The notes under the pieces: generated by a model
Database searches by the model: none
What the model was told of the DNA's origin: nothing
Seen by the model: only the letters and a program-made list of their open reading frames with translations
Shown: piece by piece, positions 8,006 through 16,710 of the stretch
Layout of the letters: every line of letters begins with the position of its first letter
How positions within the stretch are numbered: the stretch's first letter is position 1
Program-made: the position numbers and the translations under genes
NCBI RefSeq assembly: GCF_003574445.1
Contig: NZ_KZ984571.1
Coordinates: 27,561 to 91,560 of the forward strand
Source: Streptomyces sp. YIM 130001
GTDB taxonomy: Bacteria > Actinomycetota > Actinomycetes > Streptomycetales > Streptomycetaceae
Direction: 5' to 3'
DNA length: 64,000 nt

Positions 8006-9322
8006 ATGAGATCGTTCGACACCACACGCACGGGGTCAGCCCCGGCGTTCGACCGACGTCATTTCCTGGCCGCGGCCGGCGCGGGCGCGGCAGGGCTGGC
8101 GCTGACCGGCTGCGCCCGGGGCGACAGCACGGCTGTCGTGCCGGGCGCGGTGAGCATCAGCACCGACAACGGCAGCTGGGACGACGGCTACCGCAAGGCG
8201 GGTGAGGCGTTGAAGCCCCTCACCGGTTACGGACTCCGCCCGCTGTCCAACCCCGAAGCGATCTCGTACAAGCAGGTCACCCAGATGACCCTGCAGACCG
8301 ACCGCGCCTCGGACATGATCAAGTGGGGTGCGGGCTATGAACTCAAGTCCCTTGCCCGCGGCGGTCAGTTGACCGACCTTTCGCGGCTGTGGCAGCGCTA
8401 CGAGAACAAGGGCTGGGTCCGCGAAGGGCAGCGCGCCTCCATGTCGTACCGCGGCAAGGTCTATGGCGTACCGCTCTACGAATCCCACTACGTGGTGTTC
8501 TACAACAAGCGGCTCTTCGCCCGTCTCGAGCTCCGCCCGCCCAGCACCTGGGACGAGCTGACCCACTGCGCCGCCGTGCTCAAGCGCAACGGCGTCGTCC
8601 CCTTCGTGGCCACCCAGTTCGGGAGCTGGCCCGCCTACGAGTGGTTCCAGGAGCTCATCAGCAAGATCGATCCCGACTTCTACCGCGCGCTCATGGCGGG
8701 CCGGGCACGCTACACCGACGACGTGCCGCGCCGGGCCCTGGACATCTGGCAGGACTTCATCCGCAAGGGCTGGATGACCCCGCCCGACTACGACCAGACC
8801 AACGGCGCCCCCGGACTCAAGGCGGGCCGGATCGGCATGTTCCTGCACGGCACTTGGGCGGCGCAGGGCTTCACCGAGACCGGCATGCGCCCGGGCAAGG
8901 ACTACGGAGCGTTCCTCATGCCGACCGTCACGAAATCGGCGCGGAAGTCGGTGATCACCGAGAGCGCCGTGCTGGCCGTCCCGAGCAGCGCCACCCGGCA
9001 CAAGGCCGGCATGGCCAGCGTGGGCGCCTGGCTCGCCCCACCCGTCCAGCGTGTGTGGACCGACTTCCTCGGCGACGGCTCGGCCAACCCCGTCGTTCGG
9101 GCCGGTAACCCCGTCGTCGCCCAGGTCAAGGACACCCTCGCCCGAGAACGAGTGACGCGCCTGATCCGGTACGGCGAGGCCAGCCCGCCCAACCTCGTCC
9201 AGGGCAACACCCAGGACATCGCGAGCTTCATGACACAGCAGAGCTCACCCGACGAAACCCTGCGCAGCATGGACGAGCGGGCCATGGACGAGTGGGCCGC
9301 CTGGAAGCGGGACGAAGCATGA
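8006..9322 (+). CDS. Sugar ABC transporter substrate-binding lipoprotein, Tat type
   Basis: A 438-residue extracellular binding protein of the family-1 solute-binding class. RR at 17-18 in DRRHFLAAAG and the lipobox LTGC (C36) indicate Tat export followed by lipidation. The mature domain has typical features, such as YGVPLYESHYVVFYNKRLF and FLHGTWAAQGF. ATG 8006 is preceded by an AAAGGGCGG stretch. Its stop overlaps the next gene by ATGA, so it is co-translated with the permeases. The sugar is probably a mannoside or mannose-containing oligosaccharide, inferred from the two flanking GH38-type enzymes. Confidence 0.9.
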   Translation: MRSFDTTRTGSAPAFDRRHFLAAAGAGAAGLALTGCARGDSTAVVPGAVSISTDNGSWDDGYRKAGEALKPLTGYGLRPLSNPEAISYKQVTQMTLQTDRASDMIKWGAGYELKSLARGGQLTDLSRLWQRYENKGWVREGQRASMSYRGKVYGVPLYESHYVVFYNKRLFARLELRPPSTWDELTHCAAVLKRNGVVPFVATQFGSWPAYEWFQELISKIDPDFYRALMAGRARYTDDVPRRALDIWQDFIRKGWMTPPDYDQTNGAPGLKAGRIGMFLHGTWAAQGFTETGMRPGKDYGAFLMPTVTKSARKSVITESAVLAVPSSATRHKAGMASVGAWLAPPVQRVWTDFLGDGSANPVVRAGNPVVAQVKDTLARERVTRLIRYGEASPPNLVQGNTQDIASFMTQQSSPDETLRSMDERAMDEWAAWKRDEA

Positions 9323-10293
9323 GTACATCCACCACCCGGCCCGCAGCCGGCACCGGTAGCCAGGGATCCGCCGCGCCCGTCGCCCGTACGCCGGGACGGC
9401 CGCCGGCTGCCCGCAGCGGCGCCGTGCACCGGGCGCCGCTGCGCGACCGGCTGGCGTCCGGCGGCTTTCTGGCACCGGCGGTGCTCCTCGTCGGCGCGCT
9501 GCTGCTCGCGCCCTTCGCCGCAACGGTCTACCGCAGCTTCTTCAACGACCACCGGAACTCCAGCTTCGCCGGCCTCGACAACTACGCGCTCTTCTTCACC
9601 AACGAGAACCTGGTGCGGTCGGTCGAGAACACGCTGATGTGGGTGGCGGGCACGGTGCTCCTGCCCTGTGCCCTCGGCCTCGCCATCGCCTGTATGACGG
9701 ACGCGACCCGCTGGTCCCGATTCGCCCGCCTGTGCGTGGTCGCGCCGTACGCCCTGTCCGGTGCCGCCGTCGCGGTCGTATGGAACTTCGTCCTCACATC
9801 CGACGGTGCACTCAACCAACTGGTCGGTGCCCTGGGCCTCGACCCCCCGTCCCAGGGCTGGCTCCTGGAGTGGCCGGGCAACACCGTGGTGCTGATCCTC
9901 GCCAACACCTGGCAGGCGACCGGTGTCGCGGTCATCCTCTTCCTGGTCGGCCTCCAGAGCATCCCGGCGGAGACTCTCGAGGCCGCATCCCTCGATGGCG
10001 CGGGCCCCTGGCAGCGGTTCCGCCATGTCGTCCTGCCCCAACTCCGCCCGGTCTCCATCATCGTGATCGGCATGAGCCTGGCGAACGGCCTCAAATCGTT
10101 CGACCTGATCTGGGTGCTCACCCGAGGCGGGCCCGGCCGCCTGACCGAGACCCTGGCCGTCTCCATGTACCAGGAGACCTTCCTGTTGCAACACCAAGGA
10201 GCCGGCGCCGCGATCGCGGTGGTGCTCACCCTGATCGTTCTCGCGGCCTCCTGGCTGTACCTACGACGCCAGCTCGACGCGAAAGGCGACTGA
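9319..10293 (+). CDS. Sugar ABC transporter permease (MalF-like)
   Basis: A 324-residue membrane protein with six predicted transmembrane helices after a hydrophilic, Ala/Pro-rich N-terminus of about 45 residues. The cytoplasmic EAA loop is recognisable at TLEAASLDGAGPWQRFRHVV. The ATG at 9319 overlaps the stop of the binding-protein gene (ATGA), which decides the start. It pairs with the permease at 10296. No ATPase gene occurs in the operon; in Streptomyces such importers commonly share the ATPase MsiK encoded elsewhere. Confidence 0.9.
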   Translation: MSTSTTRPAAGTGSQGSAAPVARTPGRPPAARSGAVHRAPLRDRLASGGFLAPAVLLVGALLLAPFAATVYRSFFNDHRNSSFAGLDNYALFFTNENLVRSVENTLMWVAGTVLLPCALGLAIACMTDATRWSRFARLCVVAPYALSGAAVAVVWNFVLTSDGALNQLVGALGLDPPSQGWLLEWPGNTVVLILANTWQATGVAVILFLVGLQSIPAETLEAASLDGAGPWQRFRHVVLPQLRPVSIIVIGMSLANGLKSFDLIWVLTRGGPGRLTETLAVSMYQETFLLQHQGAGAAIAVVLTLIVLAASWLYLRRQLDAKGD

Positions 10294-10295
10294 CC

Positions 10296-11120
10296 ATGCT
10301 GAAGGCACGCGGCGGCCGTATCCTGCGCAACGCCACCCTGATCCTGCTCGCCCTGCTCTGGGCCGTCCCGACCTGGCTCGTGATCGTCAACGCCATGGCG
10401 CCGGCGGCCGACTACAACGGCACGCCGCACTGGTGGCCGCAGGGCTTCGACCTGTTCGACAACATGGGGCAGGCATGGAGCCGTGCCCGTCTCGGGCCCG
10501 CCATGGGAAACAGTCTCCTGTACGCGGTGACCAGCGCCCTGATCGCCATCCTGCTCGCGGTCATGGCCGCCTTCGCCGCGGTCGTCATGCCGGTGCGCCG
10601 CCGCACCCTGTGGTTCTGGATGATCTACTCCGGTGCGCTGCTCCCCCTGCAGGTGTTCCTTCGCCCGCTGTTCCTGTCCTACGCGGGCGTCGACCTGTAC
10701 GACACCCAGTTCGGCCTGGTCCTCGTGTACGCGGCCATCGCCGTCCCCTTCGCCTTCTTCATCATGCGCAACTACGCCATGACCCTGCCGCGCGAAGTGG
10801 TCGAGGCCGCCCGCATCGACGGTGCGTCCTGGTGGCGGCTGTTCTGGCAGATCCATGTGCCGCTCTCGAAGTCGGCGATGGTCGCCGCCTTCGTCTTCCA
10901 GTTCGTCGCCGTATGGAACGACATGCTGTTCGGCATCACGCTCAGCACCAGCCGCAACATCCGGCCCGTCATGGCGGCGCTCGCCGAACTCCAGGGCCTG
11001 TACACCTCGGTGGGGCCGCCGGTGGTCCTCGGCGGCGCGATTCTCGTCTCGCTGCCCACCGTCGTCCTCTTCTTCTGCGCCCAGCGGTTCTTCGTCAACA
11101 GTCTCAAGCTGACCCGCTGA
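10296..11120 (+). CDS. Sugar ABC transporter permease (MalG-like)
   Basis: A 274-residue inner-membrane protein, second permease of the importer, starting two bases after the stop of the first permease. Six hydrophobic helices are visible, and the EAA loop reads VVEAARIDGASWWRLFWQIH. The final residues LKLTR are encoded by the first copy of a CTGACCCG direct repeat that continues past the stop. The gene ends 83 nt before the alpha-mannosidase, in the same orientation and probably the same transcript. Confidence 0.9.
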   Translation: MLKARGGRILRNATLILLALLWAVPTWLVIVNAMAPAADYNGTPHWWPQGFDLFDNMGQAWSRARLGPAMGNSLLYAVTSALIAILLAVMAAFAAVVMPVRRRTLWFWMIYSGALLPLQVFLRPLFLSYAGVDLYDTQFGLVLVYAAIAVPFAFFIMRNYAMTLPREVVEAARIDGASWWRLFWQIHVPLSKSAMVAAFVFQFVAVWNDMLFGITLSTSRNIRPVMAALAELQGLYTSVGPPVVLGGAILVSLPTVVLFFCAQRFFVNSLKLTR

Positions 11121-11203
11121 CCCGCTGACCCGCTGACCACCCGGCTCCACCCACCCGCCCGTACGACCTCAAAGCGCCACCTGCGTAACGGAGTTGTCGA
11201 CCC

Positions 11204-14200
11204 ATGCATGACGACCGCGAACTGACCGAGGCCCGACTGCGCCGCGTCCTGGCGGAGCGCATCCGCCCCGCCCTCCTCCCGGCTTCGGTGCCTCTGCAGG
11301 TGGAGGCATGGGTCGCCGCCGGAGAACCGGTGCCGGTCGGCCAGGGACTGGCGGCGGCCCACGAACCGGTTGCCGTGGGCGATCGCTGGGGCGCGCCGTG
11401 GGACACCACCTGGTTCAAGGTCCACGGCGAAGTCCCGCGGGAGTGGGCGGGGTCGACCGTCGAAGCCGTACTCGACCTCGGCTTCGACGCGCGCAGGCCG
11501 GGCTTCCAGTGCGAGGCCCTCGTGTACACGGCCGACGGTACGCCGGTGAAGGGTCTCAACCCGCGTAACGCATGGGTCCGCGTGGGCTCACCGGTCGCCG
11601 GCGGCGAACGGGTCGAGTGGCACCTGGAAGCCGCCTCCAATCCCGAACTCCTGGACATGGACGGCTTCTCGCCGACCCGCCTGGGAGATCGGGACACCGC
11701 GGGGACCGAGCCCCAGTACCGTCTCGCCCGCATGGACCTCGCGGTCTTCGACACCGAGGTGTGGGAACTCACCCAAGACCTCGACGTCGTCGGTGAGTTG
11801 ATGCACGAGCTGCCGCTCGACAGCGCCCGGCGCCGACAACTGGCCCGCTCCGTCTCGCGTGCCCTCGACGCTCTGGACCTCCAGGACGTCAACTCCACGG
11901 CGACCGCGGCCCGTGAAGCGCTGTCCGAGGCACTGGCGTCACCGGCGCACGCCTCCGCGCACCGCATCAGCGCGGTCGGGCACGCGCACATCGACTCCGC
12001 CTGGCTGTGGCCGCTGCGCGAGACGGTGCGCAAGGTCGCCCGTACCGCCTCCAACATGACCGCGCTCCTGGAGGACGAGCCGGACTTCGTCTTCGCGATG
12101 TCGCAGGCGCAGCAGTTCGCCTGGATCAAGGAGCACCGGCCGGAGGTGTACGCGAAGGTCAAGGCGGCTGTCGCCGAGGGCCGTTTCGTGCCGGCCGGCG
12201 GTATGTGGGTGGAGTCGGACACGAACATGCCGGGATCCGAGGCGATGGCGCGGCAGTTCGTGCACGGCAAGCGGTTCTTCCTCGACGAGTTCGGGATCGA
12301 GAACGAGGAGGTGTGGCTGCCCGACACCTTCGGATTCGCCGCCGGACTCCCGCAGATCATCAAGGCGGCCGGCTCCAAGTGGCTGCTCACCCAGAAGATC
12401 TCCTGGAGCCGCACCAACACCTTCCCGCACCACACCTTCCGCTGGGAGGGCATCGACGGCACGCGCGTGTTCACGCACTTCCCGCCCGTCGACACCTACA
12501 ACTGCTCGATGCTGGGCAGCGAGATCGCCCACGCCGCCCGTACGTTCAAGGAGAAGGGTGCGGCCAACAGCTCGCTGGCGCCTACCGGTTGGGGCGACGG
12601 CGGCGGCGGCACCACGCGCGAGACGGTCGCCAGGGCCGCCCGGATGCGCAACCTGGAGGGCGCGGCGAGGGTCACCTGGCGGACCCCCACCGAGTTCTTC
12701 ACCGAGGCCGAAGCGGAGTACCCGAACGCCCCGGTGTGGGTCGGGGAGCTGTACCTGGAACTGCACCGCGGCACCCTCACCAGCCAGGCCGGAACCAAGC
12801 GGGGCAACCGACGCAGCGAGCATCTGCTGCGTGAGGCCGAACTGTGGTCCGCCACCGCAGCCGTACGCAGCGGATTCCCCTACCCCTACGAGGCCTTGGA
12901 CCGGCTCTGGAAGACGGTGCTGCTGCATCAGTTCCACGACATCCTGCCCGGCTCCTCCATCGCCTGGGTACACCGCGAGGCGGAGGAGACCTACGCTCGC
13001 GTGGCCCGGGAGCTGGAGGACATCATCGCGGGCGCACTGCGGGCCCTGACCGGGACGGTCGGGAACGCCGCAAGGGAACTGACCGCCAACTCCGCGCCTC
13101 ACCACCGTTCAGGTGTGGCCCCGGGTGGGCTGGCGCCGGCCACCGTGGACGGCCCGCCCGTGACCGCGTCCCCACGCGAGGCCGGTGGCTTCGTCCTCGA
13201 CAACGGACTCCTGCGGGTCCTGCTCGACGAGCGCGGCCTCGTCGTGTCCGTGCACGACAGCCAGTCGCACCGGGAGACACTGGCGCCGGGCGCGGTGGCC
13301 AACCTCCTGCAGATCCACCCTGACCTTCCCAATGCCTGGGACGCCTGGGACGTGGACGCGTTCTACCGCAACTCCGTCACCGATCTCGACACCGCCGACG
13401 ACGTGCGGCTGGACAGCGCCGATGACGACGGTGCGACGGTACGTGTCACGCGCTCCTTCGGCGCCTCGCGCACCGTGCAGAGCGTGACCCTCGCTCGTGG
13501 CCGACGACGCCTGGACTTCGAGACCGAAGTGGACTGGCACGAGACGGAGAAGCTCCTCAAGGTCGCCTTCCCGCTCGACCTGCACGCCGACCGCTACGCC
13601 GCCGAGACCCAGTTCGGCCACCTGTACCGGCCGACACACACCAACACCACGTGGGACGCGGCCAAGTTCGAGGCCTGCGCGCACCGCTTCGTACATCTCG
13701 AGGAGCCCGGCTGGGGCGTCGCGCTCGTCAACGACTCGACGTACGGACACGACGTGAGCCGTACGGTCCGCGCGGCGGACGCCCAGGAAGCCCAGGGAGT
13801 CACCACGATCGTCCGCCTGTCGCTGCTCCGCGCGCCCCGCTACCCCGACCCCGAGACCGATCAGGGCACGCACCGCTTCGGCTACGCACTCGTGCCCGGG
13901 GCCACCGTGGGCGACGCGGTGCGCGAGGGGCACCGCATCAACCTCCCGGAGCGGGGCATCGCCGGAGAGGCGCCGGTGGCGCCGTTGGTCACCCTCGACA
14001 ACGACGCGGTGGTCCTCAGCGCGCTCAAGCTCGCCGACGACGGCAGCGGCGACGTCGTGATCCGCGTCCACGAAGCACACGGCGGCCGGGCGCCTGTCAC
14101 CCTGACCCCCGGGTTCCGATTCACCTCGGTGTCCCGGACCGACCTCCTCGAGCGCCCCGTCGACAACGGCCCCTCGCCCGAGTGCGAAGACGGCGCGATT

Positions 14201-14260
14201 CGCATCACCCTGCGCCCCTTCCAGATCCTCACCCTCCGCCTCACGAGGAACGACGCCTGA
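11204..14260 (+). CDS. Alpha-mannosidase, glycoside hydrolase family 38
   Basis: A 1018-residue cytoplasmic GH38 exo-alpha-mannosidase of usual bacterial length. Catalytic landmarks are clear: HAHIDSAWLWP near 258-268 (Zn ligands His and Asp), WVESDTNMPGSEAMARQF, and WLPDTFGFAAG near 371-381 with the nucleophile Asp in WLPD. An N-terminal domain of about 250 residues precedes the catalytic barrel, and the C-terminal beta domains follow. ATG 11204 has GGAG about 15 nt upstream. It is the last gene of the import operon and would trim mannosyl units from imported substrates. A hairpin follows at 14295. Confidence 0.93.
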   Translation: MHDDRELTEARLRRVLAERIRPALLPASVPLQVEAWVAAGEPVPVGQGLAAAHEPVAVGDRWGAPWDTTWFKVHGEVPREWAGSTVEAVLDLGFDARRPGFQCEALVYTADGTPVKGLNPRNAWVRVGSPVAGGERVEWHLEAASNPELLDMDGFSPTRLGDRDTAGTEPQYRLARMDLAVFDTEVWELTQDLDVVGELMHELPLDSARRRQLARSVSRALDALDLQDVNSTATAAREALSEALASPAHASAHRISAVGHAHIDSAWLWPLRETVRKVARTASNMTALLEDEPDFVFAMSQAQQFAWIKEHRPEVYAKVKAAVAEGRFVPAGGMWVESDTNMPGSEAMARQFVHGKRFFLDEFGIENEEVWLPDTFGFAAGLPQIIKAAGSKWLLTQKISWSRTNTFPHHTFRWEGIDGTRVFTHFPPVDTYNCSMLGSEIAHAARTFKEKGAANSSLAPTGWGDGGGGTTRETVARAARMRNLEGAARVTWRTPTEFFTEAEAEYPNAPVWVGELYLELHRGTLTSQAGTKRGNRRSEHLLREAELWSATAAVRSGFPYPYEALDRLWKTVLLHQFHDILPGSSIAWVHREAEETYARVARELEDIIAGALRALTGTVGNAARELTANSAPHHRSGVAPGGLAPATVDGPPVTASPREAGGFVLDNGLLRVLLDERGLVVSVHDSQSHRETLAPGAVANLLQIHPDLPNAWDAWDVDAFYRNSVTDLDTADDVRLDSADDDGATVRVTRSFGASRTVQSVTLARGRRRLDFETEVDWHETEKLLKVAFPLDLHADRYAAETQFGHLYRPTHTNTTWDAAKFEACAHRFVHLEEPGWGVALVNDSTYGHDVSRTVRAADAQEAQGVTTIVRLSLLRAPRYPDPETDQGTHRFGYALVPGATVGDAVREGHRINLPERGIAGEAPVAPLVTLDNDAVVLSALKLADDGSGDVVIRVHEAHGGRAPVTLTPGFRFTSVSRTDLLERPVDNGPSPECEDGAIRITLRPFQILTLRLTRNDA

Positions 14261-14294
14261 ACTGCCGCGCCCGTGTCCACGGAGACCAGGGCTC

Positions 14295-14335
14295 GTCGTT
14301 CGGACCGGCTCGGACCCCGCGCCGGTCCGAACGAC
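14295..14335 (+). terminator. Hairpin after the alpha-mannosidase gene
   Basis: Arms GTCGTTCGGACCGGC (14295-14309) and GCCGGTCCGAACGAC (14321-14335) are a perfect 15-bp inverted repeat with an 11-nt loop, 35 nt after the mannosidase stop. No T-tract. It separates the sugar operon from the promoter of the next gene. Confidence 0.75.
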
Positions 14336-14341
14336 AAGCCC

Positions 14342-14347
14342 TAGCCT
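14342..14347 (+). promoter_or_regulatory. -10 element TAGCCT, leaderless promoter of the VOC gene
   Basis: TAGCCT ends seven bases before ATG 14355, with no ribosome-binding site between. This is the spacing expected when the transcript begins at the start codon. Confidence 0.5.
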
Positions 14348-14354
14348 GGTCCGC

Positions 14355-14753
14355 ATGCTGAGGATCGGATTCCCCGTCATCGGTGTCACGGACGTTCCCC
14401 GTGCGGTGGCCTTCTGGACAGGAGCCCTTGACCTGGTCGCCACCCAGGAGTGGCGGAGCGATACGTGGCGGACGCTCAACCACCGTGACAGTGGCGTCCG
14501 GGCGCTCGGACTGCTCCGCAGCGAGTCGCCGCCCCAAGGCCACCCGCGGATCCACCTGGACCTGTTCACCGATACGCAGGAGGAGCAGCAGGCGGAGGTC
14601 CAGCGGCTGATCGGTCTCGGTGCGCAGGCCGTCGACTGGGACAGTTACCCGCCCGACCCCGACTTCGTCGTGCTCGCCGACCCGGACGGCAACATCTTCT
14701 GCGTAGTCGATCTGAGCCACGCACCCAGTGGGAGCACCTCGCCCCGTCTCTGA
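14355..14753 (+). CDS. VOC (glyoxalase/bleomycin-resistance fold) protein
   Basis: A 132-residue protein of the vicinal-oxygen-chelate fold. Typical blocks are PVIGVTDVPRAVAFWTGALD at the N-terminus, HPRIHLDLFTD in the middle (metal-ligand-type His) and DFVVLADPDGNIFCVVD at the end, where the last block ends two beta-alpha-beta-beta modules. The substrate cannot be told; members range from glyoxalases to antibiotic-binding proteins. Start ATG 14355 follows a -10 element directly, so the mRNA is probably leaderless. Monocistronic as far as can be seen. Confidence 0.85.
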   Translation: MLRIGFPVIGVTDVPRAVAFWTGALDLVATQEWRSDTWRTLNHRDSGVRALGLLRSESPPQGHPRIHLDLFTDTQEEQQAEVQRLIGLGAQAVDWDSYPPDPDFVVLADPDGNIFCVVDLSHAPSGSTSPRL

Positions 14754-14809
14754 CACCGTCCCCGCGCCTTTTCGTATTCCGGTAGGCACGCGCAAGCGGC
14801 CATCACCTC

Positions 14810-14834
14810 GTCTGGCGAAGGACTTCCGGGGTAC
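14810..14834 (+). promoter_or_regulatory. Candidate sigma-B-type promoter of the hemerythrin gene
   Basis: GTCT at 14810-14813, a 15-nt spacer and GGGTAC at 14829-14834 fit the published Streptomyces sigma-B-group pattern GNNT-N14-16-GGGTAC/T. A perfect 8-bp inverted repeat (GTGAGCTC/GAGCTCAC, 14847-14866) follows immediately and could be an operator or 5'-end hairpin. Confidence 0.45.
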
Positions 14835-14893
14835 CCCTGCGTGACGGTGAGCTCCCGTGAGCTCACGACTTACGAAGGGACGAGGAGACTCTC

Positions 14894-15454
14894 ATGGGAC
14901 ACGGTGGAAACGTCATCGAAGAACTCATCGCCGACCATCGCGAGGTCGACGAACTCTTCGACAAGCTCGATGCCCAGCCGGCCGACGCCAAGCAGCGCCG
15001 GAAACTGGCCGACCAACTGACCATCGAACTCGTACGCCACTGCGTGGCCGAGGAGATGCACCTCTACCCGGCGGTGCGCGAACACGTCCCCGACGGGGGC
15101 ACGATCGCGGACGGAGAACTTGCCGATCACGCGAAGGTGGAGGAGCACCTCAAGGATCTCGAAGGCGTGGACGCCGACGACGAGCACTTCGACCACCTGG
15201 TGGCAGCGCTGAAGCTCGAGGTGACCGACCATGTGAACGACGAGGAGCGCCGCCTGTTCCCGCTGCTCGCGATCGCCTGCACGCCCCAGGATCTGGACGA
15301 ACTCGGTGAGAAGATCCGCACCGCGAAGAAGACGGCCCCCACCCGGCCGCACCCTTCCACGCCGGACACTCCGCCCGGAAACAAACTCCTCGGCCCCGGA
15401 ACCGGCCTCGTGGACCGCGCCCGCGACCTGCTCACCGGGCGCGGGAAGGACTGA
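14894..15454 (+). CDS. Hemerythrin HHE-domain protein
   Basis: A 186-residue protein with an N-terminal four-helix hemerythrin-like domain (about residues 1-140) and a basic, Pro-rich tail. Iron-ligand candidates are H15 (ADHREVDEL), H49, E53 and H56 (RHCVAEEMHLYP), then His and Glu in the later helices (ADHAKVEEHL, DHVNDEERRLFP). Such proteins bind a di-iron centre and have been linked to oxygen, NO or redox sensing and to stress tolerance. A sigma-B-like promoter upstream and a universal stress protein gene downstream support a stress role. Confidence 0.88.
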   Translation: MGHGGNVIEELIADHREVDELFDKLDAQPADAKQRRKLADQLTIELVRHCVAEEMHLYPAVREHVPDGGTIADGELADHAKVEEHLKDLEGVDADDEHFDHLVAALKLEVTDHVNDEERRLFPLLAIACTPQDLDELGEKIRTAKKTAPTRPHPSTPDTPPGNKLLGPGTGLVDRARDLLTGRGKD

Positions 15455-15522
15455 CCGCCTCCGGCTCTGACCTCCGAGGGGTGTCTCGCGGGACGTGGCG
15501 GCCCACGGGCCGACCGGATGTG

Positions 15523-15568
15523 CCGACGCGAGAGAGCCGACGAGAACCGACGAGAACGCCGACGAGAA
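15523..15568 (+). repeat. CCGACGAGAA decamer repeats before the universal stress gene
   Basis: Exact CCGACGAGAA copies lie at 15537-15546, 15547-15556 and 15559-15568, preceded by a degenerate CCGACGCGAG at 15523-15532. They end just before the GAAGAGGAG ribosome-binding region, so they form most of the 5' leader. Confidence 0.6.
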
Positions 15569-15582
15569 GAGGAGTGCCCTCG

Positions 15583-16455
15583 ATGAGTGACGGCACCGCG
15601 ACACACGGGCCTGTCCTGGCGGGAGTCGAGGAAAGCAGCTACCAGCAGGACGTGGTCCGGTACGCGGCACGACAGGCACAACTGCACCGCAGGTCCCTGC
15701 ACTTGCTGAACGTCGTCGACAGCCGTGACGGATCCGGAGCGGACCGGGACGAGACCGCCTCCGGTGCCTCCCGGATGGAATCACTCGCTGCCTTGGTGCG
15801 GCAGGAGTTCCCTGACGTCCCGTCGAGCGTGGAAGGTGTGGCCGGTCGGCCCTCCGAAGTGCTTCTGGACCGTTCGGCCAAGGCGAGCCTGCTCGTGCTC
15901 GGACACCGCGGCAGCGGAGGATTCGCTCGCCTGCCGCTGGGCTCGGTCAGCCTGCAGGTGGCGACTCATGCGGACTGCCCGGTCCTGGTCGTTCGCCCCG
16001 GCGAGCGGTCCGAGGTTCCCGAGCAGCGGGTGGTGACCGGGGTCGACATCTCCGATGTGTCGGAGGCGGCCCTCGACCTCGCCTATGCCGAGGCCGCGTT
16101 GCGCGGGGCACGGCTGGAACTGGTCCACGGCAGTTTCCACTTCAGCGAGGTGCCCATCGGCCCGGGAATGGCCGCACCGGACTTCGAGGCCCTCGACGAG
16201 CTGGCGCGCCGCGTTCTCGAGGCAGAAGCGGACAAGCGCCGTGATCGCTTCCCGGAGGTCCGGACGGACATCCGCGTCGAGCGGGTCCGGCCGTCGACCG
16301 TGCTCACCGAAGCTTCACGACGGGCAAGCCTGATGGTGGTGGGCTCCCACGGGCGTACGGGCCTGCGCAGGCTGATGCTCGGGTCGGTCAGTGCCGAGAC
16401 GCTGCACAGCGCGGCTTGCCCGGTGCTCGTCGTCCCGCCGAGTGACCAGGACTGA
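15583..16455 (+). CDS. Tandem universal stress protein (UspA family)
   Basis: A 290-residue protein with two Usp domains. Each carries the G-2x-G-9x-G(S/T) nucleotide-binding signature: GHRGSGGFARLPLGS in the first half and GSHGRTGLRRLMLGS in the second, so both halves may bind ATP. VVTGVDISDVSEAALDLA opens the second domain. ATG 15583 is chosen because GAGGAG lies upstream; it follows the hemerythrin gene by about 130 nt in the same direction. Probable role in stress or dormancy adaptation, target unknown. Confidence 0.9.
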   Translation: MSDGTATHGPVLAGVEESSYQQDVVRYAARQAQLHRRSLHLLNVVDSRDGSGADRDETASGASRMESLAALVRQEFPDVPSSVEGVAGRPSEVLLDRSAKASLLVLGHRGSGGFARLPLGSVSLQVATHADCPVLVVRPGERSEVPEQRVVTGVDISDVSEAALDLAYAEAALRGARLELVHGSFHFSEVPIGPGMAAPDFEALDELARRVLEAEADKRRDRFPEVRTDIRVERVRPSTVLTEASRRASLMVVGSHGRTGLRRLMLGSVSAETLHSAACPVLVVPPSDQD

Positions 16456-16710
16456 CAGGGACGACACCGGTCACGCGTGCCCGCACCCGGCAGGGATCTC
16501 CGCGGGGCCGTCACCCGCGCCCGATCATGGCCGGGAAGGAGGCCCGAGTTGCCGGCGGGCCCCGTCTCGGCCGTCACGTGCAGAGGTTCTGTGAGCACGT
16601 ACCCGGGCCGCTGGGACTGCCGCCGGGCGGCACCTACAGTTGCAGGGAGCAACGGCCGACAGGTCCACCCCGGCGGGGTGACAGCCCGTGACGGATGAGA
16701 GGGTCGGACG

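Noticed and set aside
11109..11138. CTGACCCG direct repeat at the end of the second permease gene
   Set aside because: Three and a half short copies, the first coding for the C-terminus. Too short and GC-typical to claim a function, so mentioned only in the gene entry.
11104..12495. Minus-strand open frame opposite the alpha-mannosidase
   Set aside because: The Ser/Arg-rich translation lacks motifs and lies wholly opposite a gene with clear GH38 catalytic blocks.
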